Shown here one piece after another: positions 27,376 through 35,876 of a DNA stretch of 64,000 nt. Both the position numbers and the translations under genes were made by a program. The notes under the pieces are model-generated. The model was not told where the DNA came from. It saw only the letters and a list, made by a program, of their open reading frames with translations, and made no database searches. Source of the DNA: Lysinibacillus sp. OF-1 (lineage in GTDB: Bacteria; Bacillota; Bacilli; Bacillales_A; Planococcaceae); assembly GCF_028356935.1 (NCBI RefSeq), contig NZ_CP102798.1, positions 1,550,001 through 1,614,000 of the forward strand. Reading direction: 5' to 3'. Within the stretch, counting starts at the first letter, position 1. Every line of letters starts with the position of its first letter.

Positions 27376-27547
27376 AATGCAGAATCAGCGGCAATTACGT
27401 CAAAGGCGTAATTGATGTTTAAAGATATTACATAGGATGGGCGACCTAGTGTAGTGCATCATGAAACAACAACTATTTTGAGCGTACGTAAACATCTTAT
27501 GGTAAATATTATCAGAAAATACTGCGATTGCAACGGAAATGACATAA

Positions 27548-27585
27548 CAAAAGGAGGTGCCTTAAAATTCCTTCGAGACACCTCC
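27548..27585 (-). terminator. Terminator of the DHA2 exporter gene
   Basis: Read on the minus strand GGAGGTG pairs with CACCTCC and is followed by four T, 9 bp past the exporter stop. Confidence 0.75.
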
Positions 27586-27593
27586 CTTCTATA

Positions 27594-28985
27594 CTAAAAT
27601 GATTGAGTTTTTTTCAAAAAGAAAGAGAGTATGACATTGATGATTGCCAGAGCAAAACTGATTGTAAAGACAAATGCAGAGCCTGAAGCCGCCGCCTCTT
27701 GAGCATTAGTTGTACTGTCAGTTAAGAATTGCTGCTGCTTAGCTGAGAACAACGAGACCATTACAGCAATGCCTATGGCACCTGATACTTGTTGAGAGGT
27801 TTGTGTAATCGCAATACCATCAGGAAAATATTGTCTTGGCAAAGCATTGAGCGTATTCGTTTGGACAGAGGCTAATACCATACCAACCCCAAGCATCATG
27901 ATGATATGTGTTAACACTAATGCCCAAGTAGCTGTTTCGGTACCATTTAAAGCATAAAGTCCATAGCCAATCACAACAAGTATGGTTCCGGGGGTAATGA
28001 TTGCACGTGGTCCGTATTTATCGAAGTATTTACCGATGGTTGGTGCTAATAGGCAGTTTAGTAGACTACCAGGAAGCATCATTAAACCTGTTACAAAGGC
28101 CGATACCAAAAGTGCCGTTTGCATATACATCGGGAGCACCACTAGCATAGACAGCATATTGAAGAAGGTAATCATATTCATCAGAAGACCCAATACGAAC
28201 ATTGGATACTGGAAAGCTCTCAAATTTAACATAGGATGGTCCATTTTTGATTGACGCAACACAAATAAACATAAGGCAATTACACCTAGTAAAATGGTGC
28301 TAAGTACGTTGATGCTTGTCCAACCCAATTCTCCACCGCTACTTACACCATAGACGATGCCACCAAAGCCAATCGTAGATAAGATAATAGACCATATATC
28401 TATAGCAAGCTGCTTTCTTTCATTCACATTGGGAATAAAGATAAAACCAAAAATGATCGAGAATAATAAGAAGGGGACAGTAACCCAAAATATCCAGTGC
28501 CAGGATAGCGTGTCTAAAATCATCCCTGCTAATGTCGGGCCGAAAGCGGGTCCTGCTAAAATGACGAGACCCATCATCCCCATAGCACTACCACGTTTAT
28601 TAGCTGGAAAAATCGTGAAAATCACATTTTGCGTTAATGGTAATATAATCGCTAAACCTGCAGCTTGAATAACACGTGCTATAAGTAAGACAGCAAAGAT
28701 TGGTGCAACAGCGGCAAGTATGGTACCAATTATGGAAAAGAGTAAAGAGATTATAAACATTTGGCGAGTGGTAAATTTTTGCATTAAAATGCCTGTAACA
28801 GGTACTAAAATGCCTAATGTGAGAAAATAGCCTGTTGCTAGCCATTGGATAGTTGTGGCATCCACGCTGAAAAGTTGGCTAAGTTCCCCTAGTGCAATAT
28901 TTAATGCTGTCTCACTAAATAGCCCTACAAAGCCGGCTACTAAGAGAGCAGCCATAATTGGACCTGTTTTTATTTCCTTATTCAC
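27594..28985 (-). CDS. MFS multidrug exporter, DHA2 (EmrB/QacA) family
   Basis: A 463-residue transporter with about 14 membrane segments, as in the DHA2 drug:H+ antiporter group. Signatures are WLATGYFLTLGILVPVTG (segment 2), motif A-like LMQKFTTRQMF, RVIQAAGLAIILPLTQ and motif C-like ILAGPAFGPTLAG. GTG 28985 is chosen because AAGGAG lies 8 bp before it; the in-frame TTG 27 bp upstream has no site. Substrates are probably toxic amphiphiles or an antibiotic. A near-palindrome sits about 230 bp upstream, but no regulator gene adjoins. Confidence 0.85.
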   Translation of the reverse strand: MNKEIKTGPIMAALLVAGFVGLFSETALNIALGELSQLFSVDATTIQWLATGYFLTLGILVPVTGILMQKFTTRQMFIISLLFSIIGTILAAVAPIFAVLLIARVIQAAGLAIILPLTQNVIFTIFPANKRGSAMGMMGLVILAGPAFGPTLAGMILDTLSWHWIFWVTVPFLLFSIIFGFIFIPNVNERKQLAIDIWSIILSTIGFGGIVYGVSSGGELGWTSINVLSTILLGVIALCLFVLRQSKMDHPMLNLRAFQYPMFVLGLLMNMITFFNMLSMLVVLPMYMQTALLVSAFVTGLMMLPGSLLNCLLAPTIGKYFDKYGPRAIITPGTILVVIGYGLYALNGTETATWALVLTHIIMMLGVGMVLASVQTNTLNALPRQYFPDGIAITQTSQQVSGAIGIAVMVSLFSAKQQQFLTDSTTNAQEAAASGSAFVFTISFALAIINVILSFFLKKTQSF

Positions 28986-29206
28986 TGTAAAAACTCCTTC
29001 AAAAATGTTCAACTTTCATAGAATGTATAAAAACAGAATATTCGGAAAAATAAAGTTGCGATGCTTCTACTATTTCATGTTCTGCATTATAAAAAAGTCT
29101 ATGAAGATATAATCGTGATGTCGATTATCAGCGATCATGATTCCTTTTAGCTAGTACACCTCCGCGATACTAACTGCTCTGTTTTTTACTATAGCAAAAA
29201 AAAATT

Positions 29207-29230
29207 CTCAAATGTAAGTACTAATTTGAG
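29207..29230. promoter_or_regulatory. Inverted repeat upstream of the DHA2 exporter
   Basis: CTCAAAT and ATTTGAG are separated by 10 bases (one DNA turn), next to a TATAGT box on the minus strand. This fits a repressor operator for the exporter gene. The 360-base spacer holds no other feature. Confidence 0.4.
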
Positions 29231-29310
29231 CGATTACTATACGATTTCATCATTTAGACACATTTTTTTGAGATAGCATTCATTTTTTGAAGGAGAGGAG
29301 GAGATTTGTC

Positions 29311-29340
29311 CAGACCTCTCACAAACGAGTGATAGGTCTG
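29311..29340 (-). terminator. Hairpin after the YibE/F pair
   Basis: CAGACCT pairs with AGGTCTG, with inner TCAC/GTGA pairs, 8 bp past the last stop. There is no clear T-run, so this could be an mRNA-stabilising stem. Confidence 0.45.
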
Positions 29341-29347
29341 AACTCTT

Positions 29348-30124
29348 TTATGAGAGCTTTTCGGTTTTTTCACGTGTTCGAATTAAGTAATAGGCATTGA
29401 CGGAGGAGGCGATCGGAATAATCAGTGCAATACCGATGCCAGCACAAAAAATAGTCGTCATTTCAGCACTAAAAACCTTGGAGTTGACGATTTCACCAAT
29501 CGAATAGGAGAGATCTTTGAACCATATTAATAAGCTTAAATAGCCACCAAAGAAAGCGAAGAATAACGTATTCGTATCGGTTCCTAAAATATCTCTCCCG
29601 ATATTTAAGCCGGATGTAAATAATTTCTTTCTACTAATCGAAGGGTTACGATAAAAAATCTCATGCATGGAAGTAGCAATGGAAATAGCGACATCCATAA
29701 TTGCTCCAATCGTACTCATAATAATGACGGAGGCACCAATCTGCACAAAATCAACACCAATATAAAGGGAAAAGATGCTTATTTCTTCTGTTGTTTCTTC
29801 ACCAAATCCTTGAATCATCAACTTTTTCGTTACAAATGTAATAAAAAGAAGTAAGACAACAATCGTCACCATAGTGGAGATAAATGCTGTAATGGTTTTA
29901 CTGTTTGTTTTATTGATATAGAAAAGGCTAATACAACTAATAATTGTACAGGCAACGAACGTTAAGATGATGGGGCTATTTTTAGGGTTGGTCATTAAAA
30001 AGATCGTCACAAAGAGCACACCGAAATTTAGGAATAAAGAAAGAAACGAACGTACACCTTGCTTCCCGCCAATTGCGACCATCAATAGACATAAAATAAA
30101 AGCTAATAACACAATTACATTCAT
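29348..30124 (-). CDS. YibE/F-family membrane protein (second of pair)
   Basis: A 258-residue protein with about seven hydrophobic segments. ASVIIMSTIGAIMDVAISIA, the charged PSISRKKLFTSGLNIGRDIL and NTLFFAFFGGY are typical of the YibE/F family (multitransmembrane proteins of unknown function). Its start overlaps the upstream gene's stop (ATGA). The family's cellular role is unknown; paired and fused forms are common in Firmicutes, which suggests the two chains assemble together. Confidence 0.8.
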   Translation of the reverse strand: MNVIVLLAFILCLLMVAIGGKQGVRSFLSLFLNFGVLFVTIFLMTNPKNSPIILTFVACTIISCISLFYINKTNSKTITAFISTMVTIVVLLLFITFVTKKLMIQGFGEETTEEISIFSLYIGVDFVQIGASVIIMSTIGAIMDVAISIATSMHEIFYRNPSISRKKLFTSGLNIGRDILGTDTNTLFFAFFGGYLSLLIWFKDLSYSIGEIVNSKVFSAEMTTIFCAGIGIALIIPIASSVNAYYLIRTREKTEKLS

Positions 30125-31245
30125 TCTTGAACCCTCTTTCGATTAATGAAAAATAGAGCAGTATACTGACTGATCGGAATCGTGAGGACAACCCCAATAC
30201 CACCTGCTAAGGCGCGAGCTAATTCTAAAGAAAGATTCAAGGACAGCGTGAGTCCTAAAGTAGAAGAATTTTTCAAATAGAGAATAACCATCGGTATGGA
30301 GCCACAAAGGTAGGCAAAGAACAAAATACTCGTAATGGTGCCCATAATATCTTTCCCGATTTCATGCCCTGAAGATTTAAGTGCCTTCACAGAAATAGTA
30401 GGGTCTTGTTCATATAAAGCAAAGATTGAAGAAGCCATCGTAATAGAGACATCCATGACAGCCCCAAGTGAGCCAATAAATAAGCCAGCCATAAAGACTG
30501 TACGATAGGGGCGTGTTAAAAATTGCATTTCTTCATAGCGAAGACCGTTTTCACCAGTTAACCACATCACGACAGAGCTAATGATGAGTGCCATAACGGT
30601 TCCTAAAAGTGTAGACACAATAGCTGCATACGTTTTCGTGTTCAAGCCGCTAATCAGTAACAACGAAATGATCGTAAATAGAAGAGCGCAAATACCACTG
30701 ATGACTAACAAGCTCAGGTTACCATGTTTCACATATAAATCTAACGCGAATGATAAAATCAATGCATTGACAATTAAACTAATAATGGAAAACAAGCCTT
30801 GTCTTTTTCCTATAAGGAGTAAGACAAAAATAAAAATCCACGCAATCATGAGAAGGGTTTGATCTCGTTTTAAATCGAGAATGGTCCCAGTTAGCCCTGA
30901 CTGTGATGCGTGATTATCTATGGAGACAAAGATTTCATTGCCCACACGGTATTCTTGATCGAAAGCTCCAGAGGCGGAATAGTCATTCGTCAAATGGATG
31001 GATTGCCCTTTATGTGGTCCATTTTGTATCACGGCTGTAATATGCTGTGTAAATAAATAATCATCATTATCATACATATCTGTCATTGGTTCTGATTCTG
31101 CTACATCAGCTTTTATCACCTCAGCAATCGGTCGATCATAAAATGATTCATTATGATGAACGAACACAATCGAAAGCACGCAGCAGAGCATTAATAAGGC
31201 ATAGAAAATACCTTGCTTCAATGGGATGTTTTTAAAAAATAGCAA
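30121..31245 (-). CDS. YibE/F-family membrane protein (first of pair)
   Basis: A 374-residue protein. One N-terminal membrane segment is followed by an extracellular beta-rich region (QHITAVIQNGPHKGQSIHL, VGNEIFVSIDN) and about seven further segments. GSLGAVMDVSITMASSIFAL and SVKALKSSGHEIGKDIMGT match the partner gene and define the family. TTG 31245 is selected because GGAGG lies 8 bp upstream; longer in-frame starts would bury that site. It is co-transcribed with the second YibE/F gene. Function unknown. Confidence 0.8.
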   Translation of the reverse strand: MLFFKNIPLKQGIFYALLMLCCVLSIVFVHHNESFYDRPIAEVIKADVAESEPMTDMYDNDDYLFTQHITAVIQNGPHKGQSIHLTNDYSASGAFDQEYRVGNEIFVSIDNHASQSGLTGTILDLKRDQTLLMIAWIFIFVLLLIGKRQGLFSIISLIVNALILSFALDLYVKHGNLSLLVISGICALLFTIISLLLISGLNTKTYAAIVSTLLGTVMALIISSVVMWLTGENGLRYEEMQFLTRPYRTVFMAGLFIGSLGAVMDVSITMASSIFALYEQDPTISVKALKSSGHEIGKDIMGTITSILFFAYLCGSIPMVILYLKNSSTLGLTLSLNLSLELARALAGGIGVVLTIPISQYTALFFINRKRVQE

Positions 31246-31421
31246 GTAAATGACCTCCAAAGTGCTGGACTGAATTGTCACTTGTAAAGGAACGTTTTAG
31301 TGAAAGGGAAGTTCCATGCACAGTTTAAATGTTATCAGTTTAATGATTTCGTTTACATTTATCAAGTCATTGTTATATTAAGCTGAAGACTCCCTTGCGG
31401 CGAGTGATTAAACACCTGATA

Positions 31422-31530
31422 ACACCATCAAAAAACGCCGTCTCCTGTGGCAATAACATTGCATGTTGCTCAATGCCTCAGGCGGACGTCACAAACGCGA
31501 AAAACCTGGATGCATTGTTGATCTGCTATA
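31422..31530. repeat. Dispersed intergenic repeat, copy B
   Basis: ATCAAAAAACGCCG, TCCTGTGGCAATAAC, GCATGTTGCTCAATGCCTCA and GGCGGACGTCACAAA follow the same order as copy A at 3358. It lies between the YibE/F promoter region and the riboflavin leader. Confidence 0.55.
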
Positions 31531-31611
31531 ATTCTTTTTGAAAAATTTTTAAAAAGAGGGATGGATAATAGAATAAAATAGTGTTATCGTAAGATTAGCT
31601 AAATAAAAAAT

Positions 31612-31728
31612 CCTTCAGGGTAGGGTGAAATTCCCGATCGGCGGTGATGAAGTAATTCAAAGTCCGTGAGCGCAAGCTGATTTGGTGCAAATCCAAAACC
31701 GACAGTTATAGTCTGGATGGGAGAAGGG
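31612..31728 (+). promoter_or_regulatory. FMN riboswitch (RFN element) 1
   Basis: A complete RFN aptamer: P1 arms CCTTC/GAAGG, TAGGGTGAAATTCCC, GATCGGCGGTGATGAAG, AAGTCCGTGAGC, GATTTGGTGCAAATCC and ACCGACAGTTATAGTCTGGA. These are the invariant RFN blocks. It is followed 68 bp later by its own terminator. When FMN is bound, transcription should stop before it reaches riboswitch 2. Confidence 0.95.
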
Positions 31729-31795
31729 TAAAAATGCGAGCTTTTTAAATTGATTGTAATTTAGAAGGTTTATTTTCCTATGCATTTATTACACT

Positions 31796-31826
31796 ACTTC
31801 CCACAAGCTTGTTGGGAAGTTTTTTA
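31796..31826 (+). terminator. Expression-platform terminator of FMN riboswitch 1
   Basis: ACTTCCCA pairs with TGGGAAGT, with inner CAAG/CTTG pairs, followed by seven T. No coding gene lies between it and riboswitch 2. Confidence 0.85.
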
Positions 31827-31850
31827 TTTAGTGCCAATCGAATAGAAGAT

Positions 31851-31970
31851 GTTCTTCGGGGTAGGGTGAAATTCCCAATCGGCGGTGATGAAGTAATTCA
31901 AAGTCCGTGAGCGCAAGCTGATTTGGTGCAAATCCAAAACCGACAGTTATAGTCTGGATGGGAGAAGAAC
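31851..31970 (+). promoter_or_regulatory. FMN riboswitch (RFN element) 2
   Basis: A second complete RFN aptamer, 241 bp after the first. Over the ~105 bases from TAGGGTGAAATTCCC to GGATGGGAGAAG the two differ at one position (CCCGATCGG versus CCCAATCGG). The P1 arms differ (GTTCTTC/GAAGAAC here) but still pair, so both copies can fold. A terminator follows. GGGAG at the 3' edge could pair with CTCCC at 32034 as antiterminator. Confidence 0.95.
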
Positions 31971-32038
31971 AAATGAGATGACAGTCTATGGAAAAAATAG
32001 TTTTCAATTAGGCTTATTTGTTGATGTCTTATACTCCC

Positions 32039-32070
32039 AAACCCCTTTGCTGAAAGGGGTTTTTGTTTTT
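32039..32070 (+). terminator. Expression-platform terminator of FMN riboswitch 2
   Basis: AACCCCTTT pairs with AAAGGGGTT (9 bp, loop GCTG), followed by TTTTGTTTTT. Confidence 0.9.
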
Positions 32071-32099
32071 TATCGATAGCTAGAGAAGGAGAAGGAGGA

Positions 32100-32183
32100 G
32101 ACGGATAAAACTAGAGAAGTGACGGATAGACCTTCGAAACTGATGGATAAGACTTCAAAAGTGAAGGATAGAAGCCTAAATCA
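32100..32183 (+). repeat. Four 21-bp degenerate tandem units in the ribE leader
   Basis: Units start at 32100, 32121, 32142 and 32163. Each begins GA(C/T/A)GGATA, followed by variable A/G-rich sequence. They lie between terminator 2 and the ribE ribosome site. The stretch has stops in the repeat frame and is not coding. Confidence 0.7.
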
Positions 32184-32202
32184 ATGAAAAGTAGGTGATG
32201 GA

Positions 32203-32841
32203 ATGTTTACAGGGCTTGTAGAGGATATTGGCATTTTAAAAGCCATGCAAAGCGATAGGGACAGTATGAAAATAACAGTTCAATCAGCCAAGATAGCAGA
32301 AGATGTCAAGCTTGGAGACAGTATCGCGGTTAATGGTGTTTGTTTAACGGTGACATATTTTACGGAACAGACGCTTACGATGGATGTGATGCCTGAAACA
32401 GTCAACGCAACCAATTTACAGCAGCTCGTGGTAGGGGATTCCGTGAATTTAGAGCGTGCCATGCCTGCTAATGGGCGATTTGGCGGTCATTTTGTTGCTG
32501 GGCATGTGGATGGGGTCGGTAAAATTTTGCGCAAACGTCCAGTAGCCAACGCAGTCTATATCGATATCGAATTGTCAGAGGAACTAACCAAATTTTGCAT
32601 TCCGAAGGGTTCTATTACGATTGATGGCACAAGCTTAACCCTTTTCCATGTTGACACGAACAGTGTCACGATTTCACTAATTCCCCATACGTACAAAGAA
32701 ACCGTATTAGGCATGAAGAAGGCTGGAGCGATTGTGAATATCGAAACAGATTTAGTTGGTAAATATATTTTACAGCAACTGAAAAAAGGGCAAGCAACAC
32801 CAACCATTACGAGAGATTACTTAGCACAACATGGTTTTTAA
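32203..32841 (+). CDS. ribE: Riboflavin synthase, alpha chain
   Basis: A 212-residue protein with the two-barrel repeat of riboflavin synthase: MFTGLVEDIG at the N-terminus, GDSIAVNGVCLTV in repeat 1, and FVAGHVDGVG opening repeat 2, which contains GSITIDGTSLTL. It dismutates two 6,7-dimethyl-8-ribityllumazine molecules into riboflavin and the pyrimidine precursor. Full length. The ATG follows TAGGTGATGG. It is the first gene of the operon and lies directly behind the tandem FMN riboswitches; ribD, which usually precedes it in Bacillus, is absent. Confidence 0.95.
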   Translation: MFTGLVEDIGILKAMQSDRDSMKITVQSAKIAEDVKLGDSIAVNGVCLTVTYFTEQTLTMDVMPETVNATNLQQLVVGDSVNLERAMPANGRFGGHFVAGHVDGVGKILRKRPVANAVYIDIELSEELTKFCIPKGSITIDGTSLTLFHVDTNSVTISLIPHTYKETVLGMKKAGAIVNIETDLVGKYILQQLKKGQATPTITRDYLAQHGF

Positions 32842-32865
32842 CAACTGAACGAGGAGATGACAAAA

Positions 32866-33495
32866 GTGCTATATGCAATTGAAGAGGCCATTGAGGATTT
32901 AAAGCAAGGCAAAATGATTGTAGTGGTTGATGACGAGGATCGGGAAAATGAAGGAGATCTTCTGGCACTCGCTGAATTCATGACACCAGCAACTATAAAC
33001 TTTATGGCAACCTATGGTAGAGGATTAATTTGTACACCGATTTCACAGCAGCTTGCACAACAGCTAGATTTACATCCGATGGTTCAGCACAATACGGATA
33101 ATCACCAAACAGCGTTTACCGTAAGTATCGACCATGAGGATACAACGACAGGAATTAGTGCGTATGAACGAGCATTTACGATACAAAAAATGATTGAAAA
33201 GCAAGCGAAGCCGATTGAGTTTCGTCGACCTGGTCATGTTTTTCCGCTCATTGCGAAGGATAATGGTGTTTTAGAGCGAAGAGGGCATACGGAGGCGACT
33301 GTCGATTTGGCAAAACTTTGTCATAGTGTGCCAGTGGGTGTTATTTGCGAGATCATGGGCGATGATGGTCATATGCTACGCTTTGAGGAATTGATAAAGT
33401 ACGCAGCACAGCATGACTTGAAAATGATATCAATAGAGGCACTTGTAGCATACCGCAGTCAATTGCTGACAACTGAAAATAAAATTTCTATTTAA
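32866..33495 (+). CDS. ribB: 3,4-dihydroxy-2-butanone 4-phosphate synthase (RibB only)
   Basis: A 209-residue protein converting ribulose 5-phosphate to 3,4-dihydroxy-2-butanone 4-phosphate. Key blocks are [13 protein letters not shown] (metal and substrate acids), [54 protein letters not shown] and [11 protein letters not shown]. Bacillus normally has the RibBA fusion; here the protein ends right at the inter-domain boundary and the GTP cyclohydrolase II half is missing. GTG 32866 lies 9 bp after GAGGAG and matches the family N-terminus; ATG 32857 abuts that site. Confidence 0.92.
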   Translation: MLYAIEEAIEDLKQGKMIVVVDDEDRENEGDLLALAEFMTPATINFMATYGRGLICTPISQQLAQQLDLHPMVQHNTDNHQTAFTVSIDHEDTTTGISAYERAFTIQKMIEKQAKPIEFRRPGHVFPLIAKDNGVLERRGHTEATVDLAKLCHSVPVGVICEIMGDDGHMLRFEELIKYAAQHDLKMISIEALVAYRSQLLTTENKISI

Positions 33496-33510
33496 AAAGG
33501 AGAAAGAACA

Positions 33511-33978
33511 ATGGGTCAAACATTTGAAGCACAATTAATTGGAACGGGTTTAAAAATTGCAGTTGTGGTAGGTCGATTTAATGAATTCATCACAAGCAAA
33601 TTATTGGACGGTGCAATGGACGGCTTAACACGACATGGTGTTGATGAAGCGTCTATTGATGTTGCTTGGGTTCCAGGAGCTTTTGAAGTTCCTTTTATTG
33701 CGAAACAACTAGCAGAAACAAAGAACTATGATGCCATTATTGGTTTAGGTACGGTTATTCGCGGCTCTACAACACACTATGATTATGTTTGTAATGAGTC
33801 AGCAAAAGGTATTGCCAATGTATCGTTATCAACCAATGTCCCTGTTATTTTCGGTATTGTGACGACGGAAAATATTGAGCAGGCGATTGAACGTGCTGGT
33901 ACAAAATCTGGTAATAAAGGATACGATGCTGCCATGTCTGCCATTGAGATGGCTAATCTAAAGAAAATGATTGGATAA
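33511..33978 (+). CDS. ribH: 6,7-dimethyl-8-ribityllumazine synthase
   Basis: A 155-residue lumazine synthase that condenses the RibB product with the ribitylamino-pyrimidine. Conserved segments are [55 protein letters not shown] with the catalytic histidine, and [17 protein letters not shown]. Length is typical of the icosahedral enzyme. The ATG has AAAAAGGAG upstream. Third and last gene of the rib operon, 15 bp after ribB. No clear terminator follows, so read-through into the downstream gerA-like gene is possible. Confidence 0.95.
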   Translation: MGQTFEAQLIGTGLKIAVVVGRFNEFITSKLLDGAMDGLTRHGVDEASIDVAWVPGAFEVPFIAKQLAETKNYDAIIGLGTVIRGSTTHYDYVCNESAKGIANVSLSTNVPVIFGIVTTENIEQAIERAGTKSGNKGYDAAMSAIEMANLKKMIG

Positions 33979-34041
33979 TGACCAAATGTTTCTTTGAATA
34001 TTTTGCACATCCATGGGAAAAATATGCTTAAGTGTATTTAT

Positions 34042-34071
34042 TGAAGGTAATCGTTTTTCATAAATGTACTA
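34042..34071 (+). promoter_or_regulatory. Possible sigma-G promoter of the orphan gerA gene
   Basis: TGAAGG and TGTACTA are 17 bp apart and resemble sigma-G boxes (TGMATA / CATACTA), with two mismatches each. Support is the match in spacing and the sporulation gene that follows. Confidence 0.3.
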
Positions 34072-34094
34072 ATCTGGAGCTGGCTCAGTAGGAG

Positions 34095-35555
34095 ATGAGA
34101 AGTATTTCATCAATGGAACAAATGATCAATTTGAAAATGTTGAAATCACTATTTCAACGCTCTGCTGATGTGATTTTTCAACAATATAAATTTCAGCAAT
34201 ATACAGTACATTTGATAACTTGTGATGCAATGATCAACGAACAAATACTTCAGACGGTAGTTGTTCAGCGAGTCCAATCCTTATTAAGTGATGTCGCTGA
34301 TGACATGTTAGAGGAACAAATCGACCAGCATTTACACATTCCCTATTTACAAAAGGTTTTAACGCAAGAGGATGCCATAACAAGAGTCTATAAAGGGCAT
34401 GTATTATTGTATTTTGAAGAAAATCAATTACTATTTTCTAGTGATATTTCTAAAAAACCGAATCGAGAGCCCGGAGAAACATCGCTAGAATTAGTGGTCA
34501 AAGGGCCAAGAGATGACTTTATAGAAGATGTTTTTATTAATATTGCTTTATTAAGAAAGCGTTTGCCCACTAATTCTTTTAGTGTAGAAACATTAGAAAT
34601 TGGGAGACGTTCCAAAACCACTGTAGCGGTACTCTATATGGATGACATTGTGAATTTAAATATGCTAGAACAAATCCGTCTACAATTACAAAAGATTGAT
34701 ACGGATATTGTTGTCAATGGTGATTTATTGATGGAAGCAATTGAACAAACAGCCAAAGTACTGCCCAGGCATGATTATACCGGGAGACCGGATTTTGCTA
34801 TGCAGGCATTAATTAGGGGAAGAATACTAATAATGATTGATGGTGTTTCCTACGCATTGATCACACCTACGAATATAATGTTGCTCTTTAAATCGGGTGA
34901 GGATAATGATTTTCCTGTCATTGTCAGTTCAATGGAAAGATTGCTTCGTATTGTTGGGATATTAATTAGTATGCTAACACCAGGCTTTTGGCTTGCGCTG
35001 ACGACGTATCATCAAGAACAACTTCCTTTTCTTCTTCTAGCAACAGTTGTTGAGTCGAGAACGGGACTGCCATTCCCAACGATTCTTGAAATACTAATGA
35101 TGCTATTTATGTTTGAATTGTTTCGTGAAGCCAACTTACGTCTTCCGAGTGCAATTAGTGGATCAATTAGTGTTGTGGGAGGTTTAATTATCGGAGATGC
35201 AGCGATAAAAGCTGGCGTTACGAGCCCTTCAATGATTGTTGTCATTGCAATTTCGAGTATTGCGGCTTTTACATTGGTTAACCAATCATTTGTAACAGCC
35301 ATGAGTATTTTTCGACTAATCATTATTATAGCCTCTGCCTTTTTTGGATTATTTGGTTTTTTTATTGCAGTATTTTTCATCATCTTATACGCAGCGAATA
35401 TGCGTGTGCTAGGTGTACCCTATTTAAATTTTAGTGCACATTTGAAGAAGGAAAATCTAAAAAAATCATTATTAAGACTTTCATCAAAGGGCTACAGTAG
35501 ACGACCTTCCTTTTTAAAGCCACAGGATCGAACACGTACTTCGAATAAAAAATAA
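34095..35555 (+). CDS. GerA-family germination protein, orphan A subunit
   Basis: A 486-residue protein with the same layout as the complete GerA subunit at 16634: a cytosolic N-terminal half (KGPRDDFIEDVFINIALLRK, LYMDDIVNLNMLE), then membrane segments with SMLTPGFWLALTTYH, VVESRTGLPFPTILEI and REANLRLPSAISGSISVVGG. No B or C subunit gene follows; a terminator ends the unit. GTAGGAG directly abuts the first ATG, so the exact start is uncertain. It may supply an alternative A subunit to receptors encoded elsewhere. Confidence 0.88.
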   Translation: MRSISSMEQMINLKMLKSLFQRSADVIFQQYKFQQYTVHLITCDAMINEQILQTVVVQRVQSLLSDVADDMLEEQIDQHLHIPYLQKVLTQEDAITRVYKGHVLLYFEENQLLFSSDISKKPNREPGETSLELVVKGPRDDFIEDVFINIALLRKRLPTNSFSVETLEIGRRSKTTVAVLYMDDIVNLNMLEQIRLQLQKIDTDIVVNGDLLMEAIEQTAKVLPRHDYTGRPDFAMQALIRGRILIMIDGVSYALITPTNIMLLFKSGEDNDFPVIVSSMERLLRIVGILISMLTPGFWLALTTYHQEQLPFLLLATVVESRTGLPFPTILEILMMLFMFELFREANLRLPSAISGSISVVGGLIIGDAAIKAGVTSPSMIVVIAISSIAAFTLVNQSFVTAMSIFRLIIIIASAFFGLFGFFIAVFFIILYAANMRVLGVPYLNFSAHLKKENLKKSLLRLSSKGYSRRPSFLKPQDRTRTSNKK

Positions 35556-35569
35556 ACAAATTTCATTGA

Positions 35570-35603
35570 AGATCAGGTATTGTAGTAGGTACCTGATCTT
35601 TTT
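35570..35603 (+). terminator. Terminator of the orphan gerA gene
   Basis: AGATCAGGTA pairs with TACCTGATCT (10 bp), followed by five T. The remaining 270 bases before the kinase gene are AT-rich and show no gene. Confidence 0.85.
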
Positions 35604-35876
35604 GTGACTTTTGCTTTAGGAAGGTATTACATTAGCTTATAGGATAGGAAATGAGACATAAAATGTTATTAGTTACCTTTTTAGTTTACTTTCTTGTAAA
35701 GGATTATTAAACTATTGGTTACGGTGTGTAATTTTAGTAGAGTTCAAGTAAAATGGATTTTCTGTTTTCATTTCTGTAGGATAATCAAGAAATGTTCACT
35801 TTACAAACAAAAAATAGAGTTAATTATTATATAATGATATTCCAGAATATTTATAGGTGAGGAAGTCCCGTTTTAT

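Noticed and set aside
31738..31795. Leader peptide between the two FMN riboswitches
   Set aside because: No ATG/GTG/TTG with a ribosome site and no frame longer than a few codons.
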